Below are positions 10,491-14,750 of a stretch of 14,750 nucleotides of DNA, one piece after another; position 1 is the stretch's first letter; every line of letters starts with the position of its first letter. This DNA is from Hymenoscyphus infarciens (Eukaryota > Ascomycota > Leotiomycetes > Helotiales > Helotiaceae). The notes under the pieces are model-generated. The model did no database searches, was not told the DNA's origin, and worked only from the letters and a program-made list of their open reading frames with translations. Made by a program: the position numbers and the translations under genes. Where the stretch lies: NCBI GenBank assembly GCA_001414345.1, contig LLCB01000643.1:1-14750 (forward strand), read 5' to 3'.

Positions 10491-10525
10491 ATTTTAACCT
10501 TTCTTCTCTTTTCCTCTTCTCTTTT

Positions 10526-10556
10526 ATAATAATAATAATAATAATAATAATATATA
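10526..10556. repeat. ATA microsatellite
   Basis: A run of about nine taa/ata triplets ends in tatata. It lies in a pyrimidine-rich stretch (ttcttctcttttcctcttct upstream, ctttcttctcttttctagc downstream) between two decayed frames. Confidence 0.8.
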
Positions 10557-10681
10557 TAATATAAGGTTACCTTATTACTCTTTCTTCTCTTTTCTAGCTT
10601 CTATAGTCTTCCTCTTCCTTTATAGCCTAAAGCTTATTATTCTCTATTATTATTATATCTCTTATTACCTACGTTCTTTTA

Positions 10682-11720
10682 TAACACTACGCTTAAGGTT
10701 CTCTTATAGGCGTATTAGGCGATGGCGACGCGCTAGACTTATATAAGCTTAGAGATGTTAGTTAATCTTATAAAGCTAAAGGCGAAAGCTATAAAGAGGT
10801 AAGTAAAATATCTATTCTTAGCTTAGTCTTTCTAATAATTTTTAGTATATTAATAAGATGTTAATTAATAATACTCTTAAAGCTAAGTTAGTTAAGTTGA
10901 TTAAAGGTATAGATATAAAGGTTAAGATTAAGGATAAAGATAAACCTTACTTCTCTAATAATCGAGGTGCCTTAGTCAACTAATAGCCCTTATACAAGAT
11001 TATCTCTATCTAGCCTGCCTAGCTAGACCTCTAATTTTTAGGAGTCTATTATTATAACCTATCTAAAGGTGAAGATAATAAAGAAGAATTTAACTTTAAC
11101 AAACCTAATATTAAGATCCTTCAAGTTACCTCTATTCTTACCTAAATCCTTATAGCGCTATGTTCTAATGTTATTTATTATAATATTTAAGCTAATAGAG
11201 AGCTTATTTATGTTATTCTAAATTATAGAAATACGAATGTTTATGACCTTATATCTATAACGTATTCTCTCTTATCTTATAAGTCTTAGCTCTTATTTAA
11301 AAATAGTCTAGGAAACGTTTCTACTTTTAACTAATATACTTATTAATTCTACTTTCTTTCTAACTAATTAGTAACTCTTATTCTTATAAATCCTAGTAAT
11401 CTAATTACTAGTACTTTAAGAGAACTTAACTAGAATATTATATAAAGTAATATAAATCTCGTTCCTCTCTACTCTTCTTATTAATTCCTTTATACTTTCT
11501 TACTCTAGGCTTTAGGCTACTATAACGTCTTAGAATATAACTATTACTAATAACTTATAATAGTAGACTATCCTTTCCTTAAATATATAGTTTTTTTTAA
11601 TAATAAGACTAATATAGCTAAGCTCTCTTATACTAATTACTACGTACTTAATTATTATAATTATAATACTACTAGTAATTTTAACTATATACGCTATAAA
11701 CGCTACTGTTGTTGTAATTA
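10682..11720 (+). pseudogene. Less mutated unidentified gene with one intron
   Basis: I do not recognise the product. Exon 1 reads GSLIGVLGDGDALDLYKLRDVS before position 10799, where a 47-bp intron begins. Removing 10799-10845 joins the frame to YINKMLINNTLKAKLVKLIK. The second exon stays readable to about 11,715, ending near a CCCN segment. Stops inside are TAA and TAG only. TG and CA are much commoner than elsewhere: I count 12 in 10921-11280 against three in the first 960 bases, and CG-rich sequence survives at 10719-10733. The middle includes a soluble-looking segment (KGEDNKEEFNFNKPNIKILQVTS, about 11070-11135). An ATG at 10722 is in a different frame from the chosen one, so the true start is unclear. 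The gene appears to have been exposed to RIP less or more recently than its neighbours. Confidence 0.48.
10799..10845 (+). other. Spliceosomal intron, 47 bp
   Basis: The 5' site is GTAAGT, a CTAAT branch-point-like motif lies at 10832-10836, and the 3' end is TTTTAG at 10840-10845, about 10 bases from the branch A. Length and signals match filamentous-fungal introns. Removing it joins two readable frames that are otherwise out of phase, which is the main support. Confidence 0.55.
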
Positions 11721-11819
11721 AAATAATAGATATTAATTAGTCTTTTTTCTTCTAGTTTCTATAAATAGCTTACTTAGAACTCTAGACTAGGGTATTAGAG
11801 ATAAGGTTTAGATATTGAG

Positions 11820-11905
11820 GATAATAGTAGTTTATAGTTTAGTAAGTAAATAGTAGGTAGTAAGTAGTAGATAGTAGATAGATAGTAGGTAGATAGTAGG
11901 AATAG
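11820..11905. repeat. GTAG/GATA low-complexity tract
   Basis: Irregular repeats of tagtaggtag, tagatag and gtaagtag form a purine-rich simple-sequence tract. In RIP-mutated DNA this can derive from CAG- or TGG-rich sequence. Confidence 0.65.
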
Positions 11906-12150
11906 TACTTTACTTATTCTCTTATATACTATTTATTGTTTTCCTTTTCTTATTCTATTTAAATACTTTAGAGTACGTTGCTTTTTCTTATTTTCTTAGA
12001 GTATTTAATAATTTTTTATAAAAGGTGGATTTATAAAATAGGAATAATAGTATAATAGTTAGTAATATAATAGTCTAGATAAGAGACTAGTAGTATTAAT
12101 AAATATAGAATCTATTATATTTTATAACTATAATAATAGAATTAAAGTTC
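11906..12150. other. Gene-free decayed stretch
   Basis: I see no supportable gene or repeat in this TA-rich segment; all frames are interrupted at short intervals. Confidence 0.4.
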
Positions 12151-12660
12151 TTTTAAAGTCTCTTTATTATTTTAACACTCTTTATATATTCTTAAATTAT
12201 TACTCTTTATATAATAAAGTAAGTACTTAAGATAGTGTAATTAAGCTATTAAGCTATTTAGCTAGGCTTTTAAAAAGCTCTAATATATTAAGAAGATTAA
12301 AAAGAAGATTATATATACGTTCTATATCTTCGTTCCTACTTCTTATTCTTATTAAAGAGAAGTAGGATTATTAATAATAATAGAAGATTAAGCTCTTAAA
12401 AGCCTAAGATATTAAGAAGTCTTAAGATATTATAAAAGGATATTATATTTAAGGTAGAGGGAACGATAAAGGGCTAGAAGGCGTAATAGAGAGCTTAAGA
12501 TATAGCGCGAGATATAGCAGAAATATACTAATTACTAGAGTATTTTAAGAGTCTCTAACTAGCTTAGTAGACATAGTATAGAGATAGAATTAAAGTTTAA
12601 TTAAAGGGTTTTCAATTATAAGTAAAATAGTATTAATTAAGGTTATAGTTAAGGGAAACT
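12151..12660 (+). pseudogene. Decayed helical, charged reading frame
   Basis: Not recognised. In the frame of position 12241 the sequence reads through with TAA/TAG only. It includes LRSLKIL followed by a stop and KDIIFKVEGTIKG (12412-12474), then DIARDIAEIY and LLEYFKSL (12505-12555), then YRDRIKV. The pattern is amphipathic and Arg/Glu/Leu-rich, as in a coiled coil or helical bundle. The frame leads straight into the right copy of the 50-bp direct repeat. CG-bearing words (gcgcgag near 12506) survive here. No catalytic motif is visible. Confidence 0.3.
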
Positions 12661-12678
12661 AAGAGGGGTATTTATATA

Positions 12679-12728
12679 ATAGTTATTATTCTTACTAAAA
12701 AAATTACTAAATTCCCTTAAATACTAGA
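12679..12728 (+). repeat. 50-bp direct repeat, right copy
   Basis: This copy matches 534-583 at 47 of 50 positions in the same orientation and includes a shared run of seven A. A GTAG-rich purine tract follows (12760-12810), as at the left copy. Confidence 0.6.
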
Positions 12729-12902
12729 GCAGCTTTTTAAGAAAGAGGGATATAATTAGTAGATAGGGTAGTAGGTAGGGAGTAGTAGAGAGGTAGTAAG
12801 GGTAGAACAAGTAGCTAAGTTTACTAAGATAAGTCTAACCTTATATTATATATAATAACTAATTATAACTAATAGTATTAATACTATTAACAATATACTA
12901 AA

Positions 12903-13420
12903 ACCTTCTTCTTAATATGTCTTTTAACTCTTTTAGCTTTTACTATAAGCTTAATTACTTACTTATTATATAAAGCTTAGAGGCTACAAGACCTGCCTAG
13001 ATTTAGTATAATACCTTTCCTAACTCGTACGTCTTATTTATTTGTTTATAAGTAACTTACTCTAGACACTTATCTTACTTGCTCTATAGACGATATTATA
13101 GTATTCTTAGAGAGCTCTTACTATTACTTACGTCTAATTACGAAGCTAGAGTATTCTATAAAGCTTAGTAAGAGTGAAATTAGACTATTTAATAAAAATA
13201 GGTTCTATAGATAGGTTATACTCTACGACGTAGATAGACTAAGAGTTCTTTTAAAGATAGGGATATATCTTAAATACTATGTTAATTCCCTTATTTAGCT
13301 AGATAAATTAAAGCTTTTAGAACTAGAGAAGGAAATAATATTGTTCTATAGAACTGTTTTATAAATAACTAGCCTAGTTTATAAATAGTAATATTATACT
13401 ACTAGTAATAGTTATAAGCT
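12903..13420 (+). pseudogene. Lightly decayed unidentified reading frame
   Basis: In the frame with codons at multiples of three I count about five stops in 160 codons, the lowest density in the window, including a 53-codon clear run (13056-13214). It reads LTCSIDDIIVFLESSYYYLR near 13074-13133, then KLEYSIKLSKSEIRLFNKNRF and later LDKLKLLELEKEIILFYRTV (about 13302-13361). The IDDIIVF followed by YYYLR faintly recalls the YxDD and HL segment of reverse transcriptases, but the sequence after it does not continue convincingly, so I do not assign that function. A competing frame begins with an ATG at 12917 and is Ser/Phe-rich, but it has about 11% stops and one TGA. TG and CA are relatively frequent here (seven in about 380 bases). 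Confidence 0.4.
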
Positions 13421-13670
13421 ATTAGCAGAGAATAGTTATAAAAGCTTAAAAGTAGATTAGTTTAAATTTTAAACCTAGATACTTAGGTATATTAGTATAT
13501 TATAATTAAGAATACGCTAGTTAAGCTACTAGTAGGTAGAGGAAAGCAGTAGTAAGGAGGAGAGTAGAGATAGAGTAGCTAAATAGATACTACTAAGCTT
13601 TTTTTATTTTAACTGATTTAATTAAAGAGGAAGGAGGAATAAGAGCTAATAGTACTATTAATAAGGCTAG
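13421..13670. other. Transition into the minisatellite
   Basis: No gene is supported. There is a purine-rich patch at 13537-13585 (gtaggtagaggaaagcagtagtaaggagg) and another at 13625-13640 just before the repeat array starts. Confidence 0.4.
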
Positions 13671-13905
13671 GAAGCTTATTTATAATATTTTATCTTAGCT
13701 ACTACTAAAGTACTTATATTAGGAAGTTTATTTATAATATCTAGTATTAGATACTATTATATTACTACTAAGAAGCTTATTTATAATATTTAGTATAAGA
13801 TACTAGTAGAAAGCGAATTTATAATATATAATATTAGATACTACTAAAGTGCTACTACTAAAATACTTAAAAAGCTTATTTATAATATTTAATTTTAAAT
13901 ACTAA
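13671..13905. repeat. Minisatellite, diverged sub-array A
   Basis: About five units of aagcttatttataatatttagtattagatacta type begin near 13671, 13723, 13772, 13811 and 13871, separated by variable ctactaaag spacers. Unit spacing is roughly 40-60 bases. The core tttataat...ttagatac is shared with the sub-array to the right, so the two are one family. Confidence 0.75.
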
Positions 13906-13934
13906 GAAGAGGCTTAGATATTACTAGAGATAGT

Positions 13935-14750
13935 CTAGTTTATAATAATTTCTTATTAAATACTATTAAAACTATTATAATAACTTTTATTAGATACTAT
14001 TTATAAGAAAAAGTAGTTTAATAATAATTCTTATTAGATCCTACTTTCTAGATTAGAACTAGTAGAAAAGTAGTTTATAATAATTCTTATTAAATACTAC
14101 TAGAAGAGAGATTTATAATAATCTTTATTAGATACTTTTAAAAGTACTACTAAGAGAGAGTTTCTAATAATGTTTATTAGATAAAACTAAGAGAGGATTT
14201 ATAATAATCTTTATTAAGTACTAGTAAAGAGAGAGAGTTTATAATAATTCTTATTAGATACTAGTAAAAGAGAGAGAGTTTATAATAATTCTTATTAGAT
14301 ATTAAGAGAGAGAGAGTTTATAATAATCTTTATTAGATACTAGTAAAAGAGAGAGAGTTTATAATAATTCTTATTAGATACTAGTAAAAGAGAGAGGGTT
14401 TATAATAATTTTTATAAGATACTAAAAGAGAGAGGGTTTATAATAATTCTTATTAGATATAAGTAAAAGAGAAAGAGTTTATAATAATTCCTATTAGATA
14501 TTAGGAGAGAGAAGAGAGAGGGTTTATAATAATTCTTATTAGATACTAGAATTTATAATAATCTTATTAGATACTAATAAAAGAGAGAGAGTTTATAATA
14601 ATTCTTATTAGATACTAGTAAAGAGAGAGAGTTTATAATAATTCTTATTAGATACTAGTAAAAGAGAGAGAGTTTATAATAATTCTTATTAGATACTAAG
14701 AGAGAGAGAGTTTATAATAATCTTTATTAGATACTAGTAAAAGAGAGAGA
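13935..14750. repeat. Minisatellite sub-array B, about 20 units, runs off right edge
   Basis: The unit is tttataataattcttattagatactag plus a (AG)n tail. By my count the tttataataat-type core occurs about 20 times, at roughly 13938, 13966, 14018, 14071, 14111, 14161, 14198, 14238, 14279, 14317, 14358, 14399, 14437, 14478, 14523, 14552, 14592, 14632, 14673 and 14711. Spacing is irregular before 14198 and settles to mostly 38-41 bases after it. The AGAGAG tails grow longer and more regular to the right. The array is cut by the window end. Confidence 0.85.

Larger units (their letters stand above)
1..14750. other. RIP-mutated AT-rich block (whole window)
   Basis: CA and TG dinucleotides are nearly missing: I find only three in positions 1-960 (one in tttgtt near 206, one in aacatt near 792, one in tatgtt near 955), where base composition alone would give dozens. 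CG is kept in many places, so this is not ordinary CpG methylation decay. Loss of CpA on both strands with gain of TpA is the known product of repeat-induced point mutation in filamentous ascomycetes. Consequences seen throughout are very few ATG codons, almost no TGA, and decayed frames broken by TAA and TAG where Gln (CAA, CAG) or Trp (TGG) once stood. The process acts on duplicated DNA, so most of this window was once repeated. Confidence 0.9.

Noticed and set aside
12917..13050. ATG-started frame beginning MSFNSFSF
   Set aside because: It begins with a real ATG and is open for 18 codons, but then has about 11% stops including a TGA. The overlapping frame has about 3% stops and was preferred.
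13074..13133. Reverse transcriptase YxDD box (IDDIIVF)
   Set aside because: Only this short patch resembles the motif. The sequence before and after does not follow the reverse transcriptase order, so the function was not assigned.
1..14750. Mitochondrial or AT-rich bacterial/endosymbiont DNA
   Set aside because: Base composition is similar, but the selective loss of CA and TG with CG kept, the fungal-type intron and the absence of any intact frame, tRNA or rRNA do not fit.

Overview
All reading frames here were translated by hand, so stop counts and the edges of decayed frames are approximate. The window looks like a heavily decayed, very AT-rich, gene-poor stretch of a filamentous ascomycete (Pezizomycotina) genome. 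The main evidence is dinucleotide content. CA and TG are almost absent on the + strand (I count three in the first 960 bases), while TA is everywhere and CG still occurs. This is the mark of repeat-induced point mutation (RIP), which turns CpA into TpA on either strand. It removes ATG starts, turns Gln and Trp codons into TAA/TAG and makes ordinary gene calling fail. There are no convincing intact genes, no tRNA or rRNA, and no CRISPR array.

Layout. Positions 1-136 hold a short TA-rich repeat cluster. From 840 to 3.3 kb there are fragments of decayed + strand frames that I cannot name. From 3.6 to 5.2 kb a decayed minus-strand frame carries a 102-bp (34-codon) tandem repeat and a 15-bp (5-codon) repeat. 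At 5,581 a surviving ATG begins a + strand frame of about 400 codons, pointing away from the minus-strand gene. From about 6.87 to 9.54 kb one + strand frame runs through a coiled coil, helicase motifs IV, V and VI of the fungal RecQ-like type, a mutated Cys-cluster and a charged C-terminal coiled coil. It is the best identified gene relic in the window. After it come unnamed fragments, including a basic AT-hook-like stretch and a Gln-run relic.

From 10.68 to 11.7 kb lies a less mutated frame interrupted by a well-formed 47-bp fungal intron, and from 12.9 to 13.4 kb a second less mutated frame. From 13.67 kb to the right edge there is a minisatellite of roughly 38-55-bp units that become more uniform and AGAGAG-rich towards the edge and probably continue beyond the window.

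Interpretation. A RecQ-like helicase relic beside a large minisatellite in RIP-mutated DNA would fit a subtelomeric or other heterochromatic repeat block. No telomere repeat is present, so this is inference. The genes do not form a working pathway; they are inactivated copies of repeated elements, two of them less mutated than the rest.
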